From: Streptomyces sp. NBC_01381
GTDB taxonomy: Bacteria > Actinomycetota > Actinomycetes > Streptomycetales > Streptomycetaceae
Direction: 5' to 3'
Length of the DNA: 64,000 nucleotides
Assembly (NCBI RefSeq): GCF_026340305.1
Contig: NZ_JAPEPI010000001.1
Coordinates: 1,054,001-1,118,000, forward strand
Shown: in pieces, positions 16,519 to 26,598 of the stretch
Layout of the letters: each line of letters starts with the position of its first letter
How positions within the stretch are numbered: the stretch's first letter is position 1
Made by a program: the position numbers and the translations under genes
Notes under the pieces: model-generated
Databases searched by the model: none
What the model saw: the letters and a program-made list of their open reading frames with translations, nothing else
Told to the model about the DNA's origin: nothing

Positions 16519-17139
16519 GTGCGCTTTCGTCTGACCCCCAGGGAGACGAGCTTCTACGACATGTTCGCCGCATCCGCGGACAACATTGTCACGGGCTCGA
16601 AGCTCCTGATGGAACTGCTCGGGGCCGATGCCTCCGCCCGAGCCGAGATCGCAGAGCGTATGCGGGCCGCGGAGCACGCTGGAGATGACGCGACCCATGC
16701 GATCTTCCACCAGCTGAACTCCTCCTTCATCACGCCGTTCGACCGCGAGGACATCTACAACCTGGCCTCGTCCCTCGACGACATCATGGACTTCATGGAG
16801 GAGGCCGTCGACCTGGTCGTCCTTTATCAGGTCGAGGAACTCCCCAAGGGAGTCGAGCAGCAGATCGAGGTCCTGTCGCGAGCCGCCGAGCTCACGGCCG
16901 AGGCCATGCCGAATCTGCGGACGATGGACAACCTCACCGAGTTCTGGATCGAGGTGAACCGTCTGGAGAATCAGGCCGACCAGATTCACCGGAAGCTCCT
17001 CGCCCAGCTCTTCAACGGCAAGTACGACGCCATCGAGGTGCTGAAGCTCAAGCAGATCGTGGATGTGCTGGAAGAGGCCGCCGACGCCTTCGAGCACGTG
17101 GCGAACACTGTGGAGACCATCGCGGTCAAGGAGTCCTGA
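16519..17139 (+). CDS. DUF47 PhoU-like phosphate transport accessory protein
   Basis: The 206-residue helical-bundle protein (MRFRLTPRETSFYDMFAAS; IFHQLNSSFITPFDREDIY; two DD/E-rich repeats) is the DUF47 family, structurally like PhoU with metal-binding acidic motifs. It ends eight bases before the pit gene and the pair is conserved across actinobacteria; the accessory protein is thought to modulate Pit activity at the inner membrane face. GTG start, with CCCGAGG seven bases upstream. Confidence 0.95.
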   Translation: MRFRLTPRETSFYDMFAASADNIVTGSKLLMELLGADASARAEIAERMRAAEHAGDDATHAIFHQLNSSFITPFDREDIYNLASSLDDIMDFMEEAVDLVVLYQVEELPKGVEQQIEVLSRAAELTAEAMPNLRTMDNLTEFWIEVNRLENQADQIHRKLLAQLFNGKYDAIEVLKLKQIVDVLEEAADAFEHVANTVETIAVKES

Positions 17140-17146
17140 CCCCTCC

Positions 17147-18145
17147 ATGGACACCTTTGCTTTGGTCGTGACCATTGGCGTCGCGCTCGGATTCACGTAC
17201 ACAAATGGCTTTCACGACTCGGCGAACGCCATTGCCACATCCGTTTCCACGCGTGCGCTGACGCCGCGCGCCGCGCTCGCGATGGCCGCGGTGATGAACC
17301 TCGCCGGTGCCTTCATGGGCAGCGGGGTCGCCAAGACCGTGAGCGAGGGGATCATCGAGACCCCGCACGGCAACAAGGGGATGTGGATTCTCTTCGCGGC
17401 GCTCATCGGCGCGATCGTGTGGAACCTCATCACCTGGTACTTCGGGCTTCCCTCGTCCTCGTCGCACGCGCTCTTCGGCGGCATGGTCGGAGCGGCGCTC
17501 GCGGGCGGCATCGGTGTGATCTGGTCCGGGGTCCTCGACAAGATCGTGATCCCGATGTTCCTTTCGCCGCTGGTCGGCCTTGTCGCCGGCTATCTGGTGA
17601 TGTGCGCGATCATGTGGATGTTCCGCAAGTCGAACCCGCACAAGGCAAAGCGCGGATTCCGTATCGCGCAGACCGTCTCGGCGGCCGGAATGGCTCTCGG
17701 TCACGGTCTGCAGGACGCGCAGAAGACGATGGGCATCGTGGTGATGGCCCTGGTCATCTCCGATGTGCAGGATGCCGACGCGCCCATTCCGATCTGGGTC
17801 AAGATCGCCTGTGCGCTGATGCTCTCCGCCGGTACGTATGCAGGTGGCTGGCGCATCATGCGTACGCTCGGCCGCAAGATCATCGAGCTTGACCCGCCGC
17901 AGGGATTCGCCGCCGAGACCACCGGCGCGGGCATCATGTTCACCACCGCCTTCATGTTCCACGCGCCGATCTCGACGACGCATGTCATCACTTCCGCGAT
18001 CATGGGTGTGGGTGCCACGAAGCGGGTGAACGCGGTGCGTTGGGGCGTCGCGAAGAACATCATTCTGGGCTGGTTCATCACGATGCCTGCGGCCGCGCTT
18101 GTTGCTGCGCTCAGCTTCTGGATCGTGAATCTCGCGTTCCTGTAG
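17147..18145 (+). CDS. pitH1: Low-affinity inorganic phosphate transporter Pit
   Basis: The 332-residue permease has about ten membrane helices and the two inverted PHO4 signatures: GFTYTNGFHDSANAIATSV near the N-terminus and GMALGHGLQDAQKTMG in the second half. GLPSSSSHALFGG and FHAPISTTHVI are the other paired conserved segments. It takes up metal-phosphate with protons. Context (DUF47-pit facing pstSCAB) corresponds to pitH1 of S. coelicolor. A strong terminator follows. Confidence 0.95.
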   Translation: MDTFALVVTIGVALGFTYTNGFHDSANAIATSVSTRALTPRAALAMAAVMNLAGAFMGSGVAKTVSEGIIETPHGNKGMWILFAALIGAIVWNLITWYFGLPSSSSHALFGGMVGAALAGGIGVIWSGVLDKIVIPMFLSPLVGLVAGYLVMCAIMWMFRKSNPHKAKRGFRIAQTVSAAGMALGHGLQDAQKTMGIVVMALVISDVQDADAPIPIWVKIACALMLSAGTYAGGWRIMRTLGRKIIELDPPQGFAAETTGAGIMFTTAFMFHAPISTTHVITSAIMGVGATKRVNAVRWGVAKNIILGWFITMPAAALVAALSFWIVNLAFL

Positions 18146-18163
18146 GAATGCAGGAAAGCAACG

Positions 18164-18200
18164 GAAAGGCCCGCCCCCGGGAGCCAGGGGCGGGCCTTTC
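18164..18200. terminator. Rho-independent type terminator between pit and pstB
   Basis: GAAAGGCCCGCCCC and GGGGCGGGCCTTTC form a perfect 14-bp stem with a 9-base loop. TTGTTG follows on the plus strand and CGTTGCTTTCC on the minus strand, so it can serve both convergent operons. Confidence 0.85.
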
Positions 18201-18262
18201 TTGTTGCCCCTGCGGTGGCACCGCCATGCAGCACCGCAAGGAGTCGGAGGGGTCGATCAGCT

Positions 18263-19039
18263 TTATCCGAAGCGGCCCGAGATGTAGTCCTCGGTCGCCT
18301 GCACGGACGGGTTGGAGAAGATCCGCTCCGTCTCGTCTATCTCGATGAGCTTGCCGGGCTGGCCGACCGCCGAGAGGTTGAAGAAGGCCGTACGGTCCGA
18401 GACGCGCGCCGCCTGCTGCATGTTGTGCGTCACGATGACGATCGTGAAGCGCTCCTTCAGCTCGCCGATCAGGTCCTCGATGGCGAGGGTCGAGATCGGG
18501 TCGAGGGCCGAGCAGGGCTCGTCCATGAGGAGGACCTGGGGCTCCACCGCGATCGCCCGCGCGATGCACAGACGCTGCTGCTGACCGCCGGAGAGGCCGG
18601 AGCCCGGCTTGTTCAGGCGGTCCTTGACCTCGTTCCAGAGGTTGGCGCCCTTGAGGGACTTCTCGACGACGGCGCTCAGTTCGCTCTTCTTGTACGAGCC
18701 GTTGAGCCGCAGGCCCGCAGCCACGTTGTCGAAGATCGACATCGTGGGGAACGGGTTGGGGCGCTGGAACACCATGCCGACCGTGCGGCGCACCGCGACC
18801 GGGTCGACGCCGGAGCCGTACAGGTCCTCGTCGTCGAGGAGCACCTTGCCCTCGACGCGGCCGCCGGGGGTGACCTCGTGCATGCGGTTCAGGGTGCGCA
18901 GGAAGGTGGACTTGCCGCAGCCGGAGGGGCCGATGAAGGCGGTCACGGAGCGGGGCTCCACGGTCATCGAGATGTCCTCGATGGCCTTGTGGGCGCTGTA
19001 GTAAGCGGTCAGGCCCGATACGTCGATTCGCTTGGCCAT
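18263..19039 (-). CDS. pstB: Phosphate ABC transporter ATPase PstB
   Basis: The 258-residue ATPase has Walker [18 protein letters not shown], the Pst-type Q-loop [16 protein letters not shown], signature [15 protein letters not shown], Walker [17 protein letters not shown] and switch HNMQQA. It powers high-affinity phosphate import through PstCA. It is the last gene of pstSCAB, 59 bases after pstA. Length is standard for the family. Confidence 0.98.
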   Translation of the reverse strand: MAKRIDVSGLTAYYSAHKAIEDISMTVEPRSVTAFIGPSGCGKSTFLRTLNRMHEVTPGGRVEGKVLLDDEDLYGSGVDPVAVRRTVGMVFQRPNPFPTMSIFDNVAAGLRLNGSYKKSELSAVVEKSLKGANLWNEVKDRLNKPGSGLSGGQQQRLCIARAIAVEPQVLLMDEPCSALDPISTLAIEDLIGELKERFTIVIVTHNMQQAARVSDRTAFFNLSAVGQPGKLIEIDETERIFSNPSVQATEDYISGRFG

Positions 19040-19098
19040 GGGGATCACTGCTTCTTTCAAGACTTTGGGGAGTACGAGAGGGTCGCTGAGTGGCCGCG

Positions 19099-20151
19099 TC
19101 AGCGGCCCGTCTTGGGGGCCTTCCAGCGGGCTACGCCGCGGGCCGCCAGGTTGAGGATCATGATGAAGCCGATGAGGGCGAGCGCCGCGGCCCAGGCGCG
19201 GTCGTAACCGGCCTGATTGCCCGCCGCGTACTGCTGGTAGACGTACAGCGGCAGCGAGGCCTGCGAGCCTTCGAACGGGTTCGTGTTGATCATGGGGTTG
19301 ACCCAGACCAGGAGCAGCACCGGTGCGGTCTCGCCCGCGATACGGGCGACGGCGAGCATGACGCCCGTCGTGATGCCGCCGATCGCGGTGGGCAGGACCA
19401 CCTTGAGGATGGTCCGCCACTTCGGGATGCCGAGGGCGAGTGACGCCTCCCGCAGCTCGTTCGGGACGAGCTTGAGCATCTCCTCCGTGGAGCGCACGAT
19501 CACCGGCATCATCAGGATGGCGAGCGCCATGGCGCCGGCCCAGCCGGAGAAGTCGAAGCCCAGGATCAGGATCCAGAAGCTCAGGACGAACAGGCCCGCG
19601 ACGATCGACGGGATGCCGGTCATGACGTCCACGAAGAACGTGACGACCTTGGCGAGCTTCCCGCGCCCGTACTCGACGAGGTAGATCGCGGTGAGCAGGC
19701 CGATCGGCACGGCGATCAGGGAGGCCAGGAGCACCTGCTCCAGGGTGCCGATGATCGCGTGGTAGATGCCGCCGCCGGGCTCGTCGTCCGCTACGACGCC
19801 CATGGAGTGGGTCAGGAAGTAGCCGTTGAAGACCTTCGTGCCGCGCTCGACGGTCTCGTAGATCAGCGAGGCGAGCGGGACGACGGCCAGCAGGAAGGTG
19901 GTCCACACCAGCGAGGTGGCGAGGCGGTCCTTGGCCTGGCGGCCGCCCTCGACGGCGACCGCGACGACGTACGAGACGACGATGAAGAGGATGGCCGCGA
20001 TCAGGCCCCATTGGATACGGCTGTCGAGGCTCGCCCCCACGCCGATGCCGACGCCGGCGGCGGCGGAGCCGAGCGCGACGACCAGCGAGGTCCAGCGCGG
20101 CAGGCGGGCGCCCTGCAGGGTGCTCGTGGGCTTGACGATGGTGGCGCTCAT
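19099..20151 (-). CDS. pstA: Phosphate ABC transporter permease PstA
   Basis: The 350-residue permease has about seven helices and the inner-membrane coupling loop ([22 protein letters not shown]-like). The N-terminal ~60 residues form an extra hydrophobic segment ([19 protein letters not shown]) common in actinobacterial PstA. VEYGRGKL and [11 protein letters not shown] are family landmarks. The ATG overlaps the pstC stop in ATGA, giving translational coupling and stoichiometric PstCA. Confidence 0.97.
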   Translation of the reverse strand: MSATIVKPTSTLQGARLPRWTSLVVALGSAAAGVGIGVGASLDSRIQWGLIAAILFIVVSYVVAVAVEGGRQAKDRLATSLVWTTFLLAVVPLASLIYETVERGTKVFNGYFLTHSMGVVADDEPGGGIYHAIIGTLEQVLLASLIAVPIGLLTAIYLVEYGRGKLAKVVTFFVDVMTGIPSIVAGLFVLSFWILILGFDFSGWAGAMALAILMMPVIVRSTEEMLKLVPNELREASLALGIPKWRTILKVVLPTAIGGITTGVMLAVARIAGETAPVLLLVWVNPMINTNPFEGSQASLPLYVYQQYAAGNQAGYDRAWAAALALIGFIMILNLAARGVARWKAPKTGR

Positions 20152-21170
20152 GCGTTGGCCCCCGAGTACTCCTTGCGGCGCGCGATGATCAGGCGGGCCG
20201 CGCCGTTGACCAGCAGGGTGATGATGAAGAGGACCAGGCCGGAGGCGATGAGCGCGTCACGGCCGTACTCGCTGGCTTCGTTGAACTTGCTGGCGATGTT
20301 CTGCGCGAAGGTGCCGCCGCCGGGGTCGAGCACGGACGCGCTGATGAGGAAGGTCGGGGAGAGCACGGTGGCGACGGCGATCGTCTCGCCGAGCGCACGG
20401 CCCAGGCCCAGCATCGAGGCGGAGATCACGCCCGAGCGTGCGAAGGGGAGCACCGACATGCGGATGGTCTCCCAGCGCGTGGCGCCGAGCGCGAGCGCGG
20501 CCTCCTCGTGCATCTTCGGGACCTGCAGGAAGACCTCGCGGCTGACGTTCGTGATGATCGGCAGGATCATGATGGCGAGCAGGATTCCGACGGTCATCAG
20601 GGAGCGCGGGGCGCCGCCCTGGTACTCGAAGATCCCGGTCCAGCCGAAGTAGTCGTCGAGCCAGCTGTAGAGGCCGGTCAGATTGGGTGCGACCACGAGG
20701 GCGCCCCACAGGCCGTAGACGATCGAGGGCACTGCGGCGAGCAGGTCGATCACGAAGGCGATGGGGGTGGCCAGCTTGCGCGGCGCGTAGTGCGAGATGA
20801 ACAGCGCGATGCCGATGGCCACGGGGACGGCGATCACCAGGGCGATCACCGAGCTCACCACCGTGCCGAAGACCAGGACCGCGATGCCGAAGAACGGCTT
20901 GCCGCCGGTGGTCGCACCGGCCGGGTCCCACTCGAAGGTGGTGAGGAAGTTGCCCGTGTTGTCGGCGAGCGCGAGGGCCGCACGGTAGGTCAGGAAGGCC
21001 GCGATGGCGGCCATGATCACGAGCAGCGTGATGCCGGAGCCACGGGAGAGCCCGAGGAAGATCCGGTCACCGGGGCGGGTCGCGCCGCGGGCTGCGCGCT
21101 TGGGCGTGACGGCCGACGGCTTCACGTGGTCGAGGGGTGGAGGTGTCGTCGTACTGCTTGGTATATCCAT
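20148..21170 (-). CDS. pstC: Phosphate ABC transporter permease PstC
   Basis: The 340-residue permease has six core helices, a basic cytoplasmic N-terminus ([16 protein letters not shown]) and the loop [20 protein letters not shown] that contacts Pst[15 protein letters not shown] is the family landmark. It is separated from pstS by 117 bases holding a strong hairpin, so it is probably expressed at a lower level than the binding protein. Confidence 0.97.
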   Translation of the reverse strand: MDIPSSTTTPPPLDHVKPSAVTPKRAARGATRPGDRIFLGLSRGSGITLLVIMAAIAAFLTYRAALALADNTGNFLTTFEWDPAGATTGGKPFFGIAVLVFGTVVSSVIALVIAVPVAIGIALFISHYAPRKLATPIAFVIDLLAAVPSIVYGLWGALVVAPNLTGLYSWLDDYFGWTGIFEYQGGAPRSLMTVGILLAIMILPIITNVSREVFLQVPKMHEEAALALGATRWETIRMSVLPFARSGVISASMLGLGRALGETIAVATVLSPTFLISASVLDPGGGTFAQNIASKFNEASEYGRDALIASGLVLFIITLLVNGAARLIIARRKEYSGANA

Positions 21171-21243
21171 GGGATTCTCCGGTCTGCGGAGCCGACCAAC
21201 GCTTCGTCAGCGGGAGTCGCTCCTGGCGGCGGTGCACCGGACG

Positions 21244-21278
21244 GTGCGGCCGGCCCTGAATCGCGGGGCCGGCCGCAC
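21244..21278 (-). terminator. Hairpin between pstS and pstC, probable partial terminator
   Basis: GTGCGGCCGGCCC and GGGCCGGCCGCAC make a perfect 13-bp stem with a 9-base loop, just after the pstS stop. No U-run follows. It may protect the pstS message 3' end or attenuate read-through to pstCAB. Confidence 0.7.
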
Positions 21279-21287
21279 TCGGTTCAG

Positions 21288-22418
21288 CTAGCTCAGGCCC
21301 GCGACGGTCGTGCGGACCTTGGAGATGATCTCGGCCGGGATCGGCGCGTAGTCGTTCTCCTTGAGGACGTTCTGGCCGTCCTCGCTGGCGATGTAGGTCA
21401 GGAAGGACTTGGTCGCGGCCAGGGTCTCGGCCTTGTTGCCCTTCTCGCAGAGGACCTCGTACGTCACCAGGGTGATCGGGTAGGCGCCCTCGGCGGTGGG
21501 CTTGTAGTTGAGCTCAAGGGCGAGGTCGTTGCCCTTGCCGACGACCTTGGCCTCGGAGATGGCCTTGGAGGCGTTGTCGACGGTGGCCTTCACCGGCTCC
21601 TTGGCGTCCGTCTGCAGGTCGACGGTCTTGATGCCGTCGGCGGCGTAGGAGAGCTCGAAGTAAGAGATGGCGCCGGCGGTCTGCTTGACCTGGCCCGCGA
21701 CACCGGAGGAGCCGTTGGCGGACTGGCCGCCCTTGGCCTCCCAGGACTTGCCGGGCTCGTACTTCCAGGCGTCGGGAGCGGCGCCCTTGAGGTACTTGGT
21801 GAAGTTGTCCGTGGTGCCGGACTCGTCCGAGCGGTGGAAGGCCTGGATCTTGGTCTTCGGCAGCTTCGCGTCGGGGTTCAGCTTCGCGATGGCCTTGTCG
21901 TTCCAGGTCTTGATCTTGTCGTCGAAGATCTTGGCGAGGGTCTCGGCGTCCAGGACGAGGTTGTCGACACCGGGCACGTTGTAACCGACGGCGATCGGGC
22001 CGCCGACCATCGGCAGGTCGATGGCCTGGCTGTCCTTGCAGACCTTCTTCGACGCCGTGATCTCCTCGGGCTTCAGCGCCGAGTCGGAGCCCGCGAAGGC
22101 GGTCTGGCCCTGCATGAACGCGGTGATGCCGGCGCCGGAACCCGTCGGGTTGTAGTTCAGCTGAACGTCCTTGCAGGTGGTCGAGTAGACCTTCCGCCAG
22201 GCGTCGATCGCGTTCTTCTGCGCGGACGAACCGGAGGCCGCGAGCTGGCCCTTGGCGTCATCGCACTTGATGTTGGCGTTGGCGTTGGTCTCCTTGCCGC
22301 TGCCACCGCTGCCGCCGCTGGTGTCGTCCGAGCCGCACGCCGTGAGGGCCAGGGCGCCGGAGACGGCGATGGCGCCGAGCGAGAGGGCGCGGAGCCGGTT
22401 CTTGCGCTGAAGCTTCAC
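21288..22418 (-). CDS. pstS: Phosphate-binding lipoprotein PstS
   Basis: The 376-residue binding protein starts at GTG 22418 (signal RLRALSLGAIAVSGALAL, lipobox LTACGS). A GGAAGGAA site sits eight bases upstream; the frame continues upstream but without a signal. Ligand-binding segments are recognisable: LAASGSSAQKNAIDAW, PTGSGAGITAFMQGQ, GSDSAL, FHRSDESGTTDNF. It captures phosphate outside the membrane and hands it to PstCA. PHO boxes lie about 110-150 bases upstream of the start. Confidence 0.97.
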   Translation of the reverse strand: MKLQRKNRLRALSLGAIAVSGALALTACGSDDTSGGSGGSGKETNANANIKCDDAKGQLAASGSSAQKNAIDAWRKVYSTTCKDVQLNYNPTGSGAGITAFMQGQTAFAGSDSALKPEEITASKKVCKDSQAIDLPMVGGPIAVGYNVPGVDNLVLDAETLAKIFDDKIKTWNDKAIAKLNPDAKLPKTKIQAFHRSDESGTTDNFTKYLKGAAPDAWKYEPGKSWEAKGGQSANGSSGVAGQVKQTAGAISYFELSYAADGIKTVDLQTDAKEPVKATVDNASKAISEAKVVGKGNDLALELNYKPTAEGAYPITLVTYEVLCEKGNKAETLAATKSFLTYIASEDGQNVLKENDYAPIPAEIISKVRTTVAGLS

Positions 22419-22526
22419 TTTCGGAGTTCCTTCCGGGAGCCGCCGTCCTTGGGGTGGCGGCGTGCGAGGTCGTGCGTCTTTGCTTCTTGCGGTCTTACGT
22501 CGTGTTGTAAGGCCGAAATTAGGCAG

Positions 22527-22570
22527 GACAGGTGAAGCGGCTGATGGGCACGAGTGAACGGGGGGTGAAC
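22527..22570 (-). promoter_or_regulatory. PHO boxes upstream of pstS
   Basis: Read on the minus strand, four adjacent 11-base units appear: GTTCACCCCCC (22570-22560), GTTCACTCGTG, CCCATCAGCCG and CTTCACCTGTC (ending 22527). The first two and the fourth match the PhoP direct-repeat consensus GTTCACC-like; the third is degenerate. This layout is characteristic of the pstS promoter of streptomycetes, so the operon should be induced by phosphate starvation through PhoRP. Confidence 0.85.
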
Positions 22571-22620
22571 CTCGGCGGTCGGCCTGGTTAGGTCTCGCAC
22601 CACGGAACGTATCCGAAAGG

Positions 22621-23067
22621 TCACGCAGGGTTGAGGACGCTGAGCAGGGCGTCGACAAGGCGCTGGTCACGGGGTTGCGTGAGGCGGTTGCGGGCGGCGG
22701 GCGGGGCCAGCCAGCGGATGCGGTCGACCTCGCTGTTGGGCGTGAAGTGACCTTCGGTCGCCTCGGCCGCCCAGTAGCTGACCTCTTTGGGGCGGCCCTG
22801 GGCGAGGTAGCGGACCGTGGGGAGCCGGGCGCCGGGGACGCAGCGGAAGCCGGTCTCCTCCTCGACCTCGCGCAGGGCGGCGGCGAGGGGCTCCTCTGCG
22901 CGCTTCAGCTTGCCCTTGGGGTGGGACCAGTCGTCGTACTTCGGCCGGTGGACCAGGCAGATCTCCAGCTGGCCGTCGTGCGGGGAGTGCCGCCACAGGA
23001 CGCAGCCTGCGGCCAGTACGACTCCTGCGGTGCCCGTCACGGTGTGCGCACCGCCTCCCGCAGCCAT
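22621..23067 (-). CDS. NUDIX hydrolase, MutT type
   Basis: The 148-residue protein has an intact Nudix box (GKLKRAEEPLAAALREVEEE followed by TGF) after VHRPKYDDWSHPK. C-terminal WLAPPAARNRL also fits the family. Members hydrolyse nucleoside or polyphosphate diphosphates such as 8-oxo-dGTP. The ATG at 23067 overlaps the CHAD gene by 31 bases; GTG 23040 would give a GTGA overlap and is an equally good start. The run ppk-CHAD-NUDIX in one direction suggests polyphosphate or nucleotide housekeeping. Confidence 0.93.
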   Translation of the reverse strand: MAAGGGAHTVTGTAGVVLAAGCVLWRHSPHDGQLEICLVHRPKYDDWSHPKGKLKRAEEPLAAALREVEEETGFRCVPGARLPTVRYLAQGRPKEVSYWAAEATEGHFTPNSEVDRIRWLAPPAARNRLTQPRDQRLVDALLSVLNPA

Positions 23068-24146
23068 GCCTGGTGGAAGTCGAACCTGGCCGCCTCGACC
23101 TCGTGGCGCTGGTCGGCGTGCAGGACGCCGAGGGCGTACGCGGTGGCCGGGGCGATGCGGGGGGTCCGGGCGGCCGACGCGGCTGCGGATGCGGCGTCGG
23201 CGGCTTCCCTGTGGCGGTCGAGGGCGTGGCCCGCGTCCGCGAGGCGGAGGTCGTCGCCGCTCGCCCGGAGGACCTCCTGGGCGTACCTGTGCAGGCGCAG
23301 GAGGGCGCGGGCCTTGAGCCAGGGGGCGTCCTGGGCCTCGTTCGCGGCCTCTGTGGCGAGGCCGTGGACCAGGGCTTCGGCGTTGTACGGGTGGCCCGCC
23401 TGGCCCAGGGGCAGTGCGGCGACGGCTTCCGCGAGGTTCGACTCCGCTTTGGCCGCCAGGGGTTCCAGGGCTTCCCTGCTGGTGCTGAGGGGGACCTCGC
23501 TCGCCAGTACCGCCACGTTGTCCGCCACGGCGTGGAAGCGGGAGGAGCCAAAGGCTTGGAGGGCGGCGGAGTGGGCCCGCGTCCTTGCGAGGGTGAGCTG
23601 CCGCTCCAGCAGGGCTGCGGCCTTGGCTGCGCCTACCGTCAGGCCCCTCGGAGCGCCGCCCTGGTCATCGGCACCCTGCGGTGAGGGCTGTGCCCACCCT
23701 CCCCCAAGCTCTCGGCTTCGCTCGAGCAGGGGGGACCCCCCTCGCCGTCCGGAACGCCTGCCCACAGCCTGAGCGTCAACGGCATCCGAGGGAGCCGGCA
23801 CCCCCGGCGCCCCCGACAAGCGATGCAGCGCGTCCAGCAACCGCTCCAACCGCGTCGCGTACGCATGTTCGCGGGCCAACGTGCCGGAGAGCCAGGCCAG
23901 TTCGGGGCGCAGGTCGGTCACCCACTCCTGGTCCAGGAGCGGGCGGAACGTGTGCAGCGTGCCCCCGATGCGGCGGGCCGCGCGGCGCAGGGCCCTGGCC
24001 GCCTCCAGGGACTCCTCGGCGCCCTGCGCGTCCGTCGTCGACTCGCGGTGCAGCCGCAGCGAACGCAGGAACTCCGTGGCCTGGGCCCGGAGATGGGCCG
24101 CCAGGACCTCGCCCGCCGTCGACTCGTCAAGGTGTTGCTGTGCCAC
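23037..24146 (-). CDS. CHAD-domain protein (polyphosphate-associated)
   Basis: The 369-residue alpha-helical protein has two CHAD halves (about residues 8-110 and 175-275) with conserved basic and His residues ([41 protein letters not shown]). CHAD domains bind polyphosphate. GTG 24146 overlaps the ppk end by 20 bases. Between the halves lies a low-complexity insert of about 45 residues ([20 protein letters not shown]), produced by a repetitive element that has landed in frame. C-terminal [12 protein letters not shown] ends the protein. Confidence 0.92.
   Translation of the reverse strand: MAQQHLDESTAGEVLAAHLRAQATEFLRSLRLHRESTTDAQGAEESLEAARALRRAARRIGGTLHTFRPLLDQEWVTDLRPELAWLSGTLAREHAYATRLERLLDALHRLSGAPGVPAPSDAVDAQAVGRRSGRRGGSPLLERSRELGGGWAQPSPQGADDQGGAPRGLTVGAAKAAALLERQLTLARTRAHSAALQAFGSSRFHAVADNVAVLASEVPLSTSREALEPLAAKAESNLAEAVAALPLGQAGHPYNAEALVHGLATEAANEAQDAPWLKARALLRLHRYAQEVLRASGDDLRLADAGHALDRHREAADAASAAASAARTPRIAPATAYALGVLHADQRHEVEAARFDFHQAWLREAVRTP
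23694..23740. repeat. Dispersed G/C hairpin repeat inside the CHAD gene
   Basis: CCCTCCCCCAAGCTCTCGGC followed by TTCGCTCGAGCAGGGGGGAC is a hairpin-forming repeat. A shorter relative sits at 41312-41349 in an intergenic region. Here it lies in coding sequence and is translated as part of the insert in the CHAD protein. Confidence 0.8.
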
Positions 24147-26373
24147 GCCGGCGCCTCCGGGCGTCTATGAGCATCTCCTGTACGTTGCGCAGGGGCTGGC
24201 CCTCCGGATCCAGCGCGTGCCGGGTCCAGTTGCCGTCCGCGCCCAGGTGCCAGGAAGCGGTGGTGTCCGACATGCCGGTCTCCAGGAGCCGGTTGAGTGC
24301 CGCCCGGTGTGCCGGGTCGGTGACCCTGACCAGCGCCTCGATACGGCGGTCGAGGTTGCGGTGCATCATGTCGGCGCTGCCGATCCACACCTCGGGCTCC
24401 CCGCCGTTGCCGAAGGCGAAGACCCGGGAGTGCTCCAGGAAGCGGCCGAGCACGGAACGCACCCGGATGGTCTCCGAGAGCCCCCCGACCCCCGGGCGCA
24501 CCGCGCAGATCCCGCGCACCCACACGTCCACCGGCACACCGGCCTGCGACGCGCGGTAGAGGGAGTCCACCACCGCCTCGTCGACCATCGAGTTGACCTT
24601 GATGCGTACGTAGGCGGGGCGGCCCGCGCGGTGGTGCTGGATCTCCTTGTTGATGCGGGAGATCAGGCCGTCGCGCAGGGACTTGGGGGCGACGAGCAGC
24701 CTGCGGTAGGTCTCACGGCGCGAGTAGCCGGAGAGCCGGTTGAAGAGGTCGGAGAGATCCGCGCCCACCTCTTGCTTGGCGGTGAGCAGGCCCAGGTCCT
24801 CGTACAGCCGGGCCGTCTTGGGGTGGTAGTTGCCCGTACCGACATGCGAGTAGCGGACCAGCGCCTCGCCCTCCTGGCGGACGACGAGCGACAGCTTGCA
24901 GTGCGTCTTGAGGCCGACCAGGCCGTAGACGACGTGGCAGCCCGACTCTTCCAGCTTCCGCGCCCACTTGATGTTCGCCTGCTCGTCGAAGCGCGCCTTG
25001 ATCTCGACCAGGACGAGCACCTGCTTGCCCGACTCGGCGGCGTCGATCAGCGCGTCGACTATGGGGGAGTCGCCGGAGGTCCGGTACAGCGTCTGCTTGA
25101 TCGCGAGGACGTCAGGGTCGGCGGCAGCCTGCTCCAGGAAGGCCTGCACCGAGGTGGAGAAGGAGTCGTACGGGTGGTGCAGGAGTACGTCGCGTTCGCG
25201 AAGGGCCGCGAAGATGTCGGGCGCGGACGCCGACTCCACCTCGGCCAGGTCGCGGTGCGTGCCCGCGATGAACTTCGGGTACTTCAGCTCGGGCCGGTCA
25301 AGGGCCGCGATGCCGAAGAGGCCGGTCAGGTCGAGCGGGCCCGGCAGCGGATAGACCTCGGCCTCGCTGATCTTCAGCTCGCGTACGAGCAGGTCCAGGA
25401 CGTTCCGGTCGATGGACTCCTCGACCTCCAGGCGCACCGGCGGCCCGAAACGGCGCCGCATGAGCTCCTTCTCCAGGGCCTGGAGGAGGTTCTCGGCGTC
25501 GTCCTCCTCGACCTCAAGGTCCTCGTTCCGGGTGAGCCGGAACATGTGGTGCTCCTGGATCTCCATGCCCGGGAACAGCTCCGCGAGGTGCGCGGGGGCG
25601 GCGATGACGTCCTCGATGGGGACGTACCGCTGCGGGGAGGCCTCAAGGAAGCGGGAGAGGAGAGGCGGGACCTTTACGCGCGCAAAGTGCGTGTGTCCCG
25701 ACACCGGGTTGCGTACGACCACGGCGAGGTTCAGCGAGAGCCCCGAGATGTACGGGAAGGGGTGTGCCGGGTCGACCGCGAGGGGGGTCAGGACGGGGAA
25801 GATCTGCTGCCGGAAGAGCGTGAAGAGGCGGGACTGCTCCTTCTCGGTCAGCTCGTTCCAGCGGACCAGGTGGATGCCCTCGTCGGCCAGGCCGGGGGCG
25901 ACGTCCTCCTGGTAGCAGGCGGCGTGCCGGGCCATGAGCTCGCGGGAGCGGTTCCAGATCAGTTCCAGGACCTCGCGGGGCTGCAGGCCTGAGGCCGAAC
26001 GGGTGGCGACGCCGGTCGCGATGCGGCGCTTGAGTCCTGCCACCCGGACCATGAAGAACTCGTCCAGGTTCGAGGCGAAGATCGCAAGGAAATTGGCCCG
26101 CTCGAGCAGCGGGGTGTTCGGGTCCTCGGCGAGCTCCAGAACACGTTCGTTGAAGGCGAGCCAGCTGCGCTCCCGGTCCAGGAAACGGCCCTGCGGAAGC
26201 TCGGCGCCGTCGTGTCCTACCTGGCCGTCCTCGTCGTACGCGTCGAGATCCGCGTCGATGTCGGGGTCCAGGTCCGACACGGCGGCCGCGAGTGTGTGCG
26301 GCCGGTGCGCGGCGATGGAGCCGACGGACGGCTGGGCGTGCTGGACCTGTCCTTGCGTGCTGGGCTGGCTCAT
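24127..26373 (-). CDS. ppk: Polyphosphate kinase 1
   Basis: The 748-residue enzyme carries the PPK N, middle and two C-terminal domains: [20 protein letters not shown] at the N domain start, [16 protein letters not shown], the active-site segment [20 protein letters not shown] and the closing [17 protein letters not shown]. The family autophosphorylates on a His in the HVGTGNYH region and makes polyphosphate from ATP. I start at ATG 26373 ([11 protein letters not shown]), the start used in other streptomycetes; the frame opens at 26478. PhoP control is known for the family, but I see no clear PHO box here. Confidence 0.98.
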   Translation of the reverse strand: MSQPSTQGQVQHAQPSVGSIAAHRPHTLAAAVSDLDPDIDADLDAYDEDGQVGHDGAELPQGRFLDRERSWLAFNERVLELAEDPNTPLLERANFLAIFASNLDEFFMVRVAGLKRRIATGVATRSASGLQPREVLELIWNRSRELMARHAACYQEDVAPGLADEGIHLVRWNELTEKEQSRLFTLFRQQIFPVLTPLAVDPAHPFPYISGLSLNLAVVVRNPVSGHTHFARVKVPPLLSRFLEASPQRYVPIEDVIAAPAHLAELFPGMEIQEHHMFRLTRNEDLEVEEDDAENLLQALEKELMRRRFGPPVRLEVEESIDRNVLDLLVRELKISEAEVYPLPGPLDLTGLFGIAALDRPELKYPKFIAGTHRDLAEVESASAPDIFAALRERDVLLHHPYDSFSTSVQAFLEQAAADPDVLAIKQTLYRTSGDSPIVDALIDAAESGKQVLVLVEIKARFDEQANIKWARKLEESGCHVVYGLVGLKTHCKLSLVVRQEGEALVRYSHVGTGNYHPKTARLYEDLGLLTAKQEVGADLSDLFNRLSGYSRRETYRRLLVAPKSLRDGLISRINKEIQHHRAGRPAYVRIKVNSMVDEAVVDSLYRASQAGVPVDVWVRGICAVRPGVGGLSETIRVRSVLGRFLEHSRVFAFGNGGEPEVWIGSADMMHRNLDRRIEALVRVTDPAHRAALNRLLETGMSDTTASWHLGADGNWTRHALDPEGQPLRNVQEMLIDARRRRRGTATP

Positions 26374-26545
26374 GGCCCCATTCTTCCGCGCCGGGGCCCC
26401 GATGGGCGCGTCGGAGAGTGCCGGGGTGAGGCGGAGCTTCCCGTTCATGGGGGGAGGGTCGGGCACGGCGGGCTGCATTGAGTGAGCGTCGCAAGCCAGT
26501 CTGAATCACTGGTTACGGCGACATGACGTGCGGGACATGTACCGG

Positions 26546-26577
26546 AGACCCCCGGACATCTACACATCCGGGGGTCT
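26546..26577 (-). terminator. Terminator after the ABC operon
   Basis: AGACCCCCGGA and TCCGGGGGTCT form a perfect 11-bp stem with a 10-base loop, 22 bases after the stop of the ABC permease on the minus strand. It also separates that operon from the ppk promoter. Confidence 0.8.
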
Positions 26578-26598
26578 GTCCTTCCGGGTGCCCGTTTG

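Noticed and set aside
20508..22535. 675-codon plus-strand frame across pstC-pstS
   Set aside because: Shadow of the pst genes; composition is Gly/Val/Arg-rich with no domain.
26374..26545. PHO boxes upstream of ppk
   Set aside because: I looked for 11-base GTTCAC-type direct repeats on the minus strand and found only scattered partial matches, so no feature is claimed.
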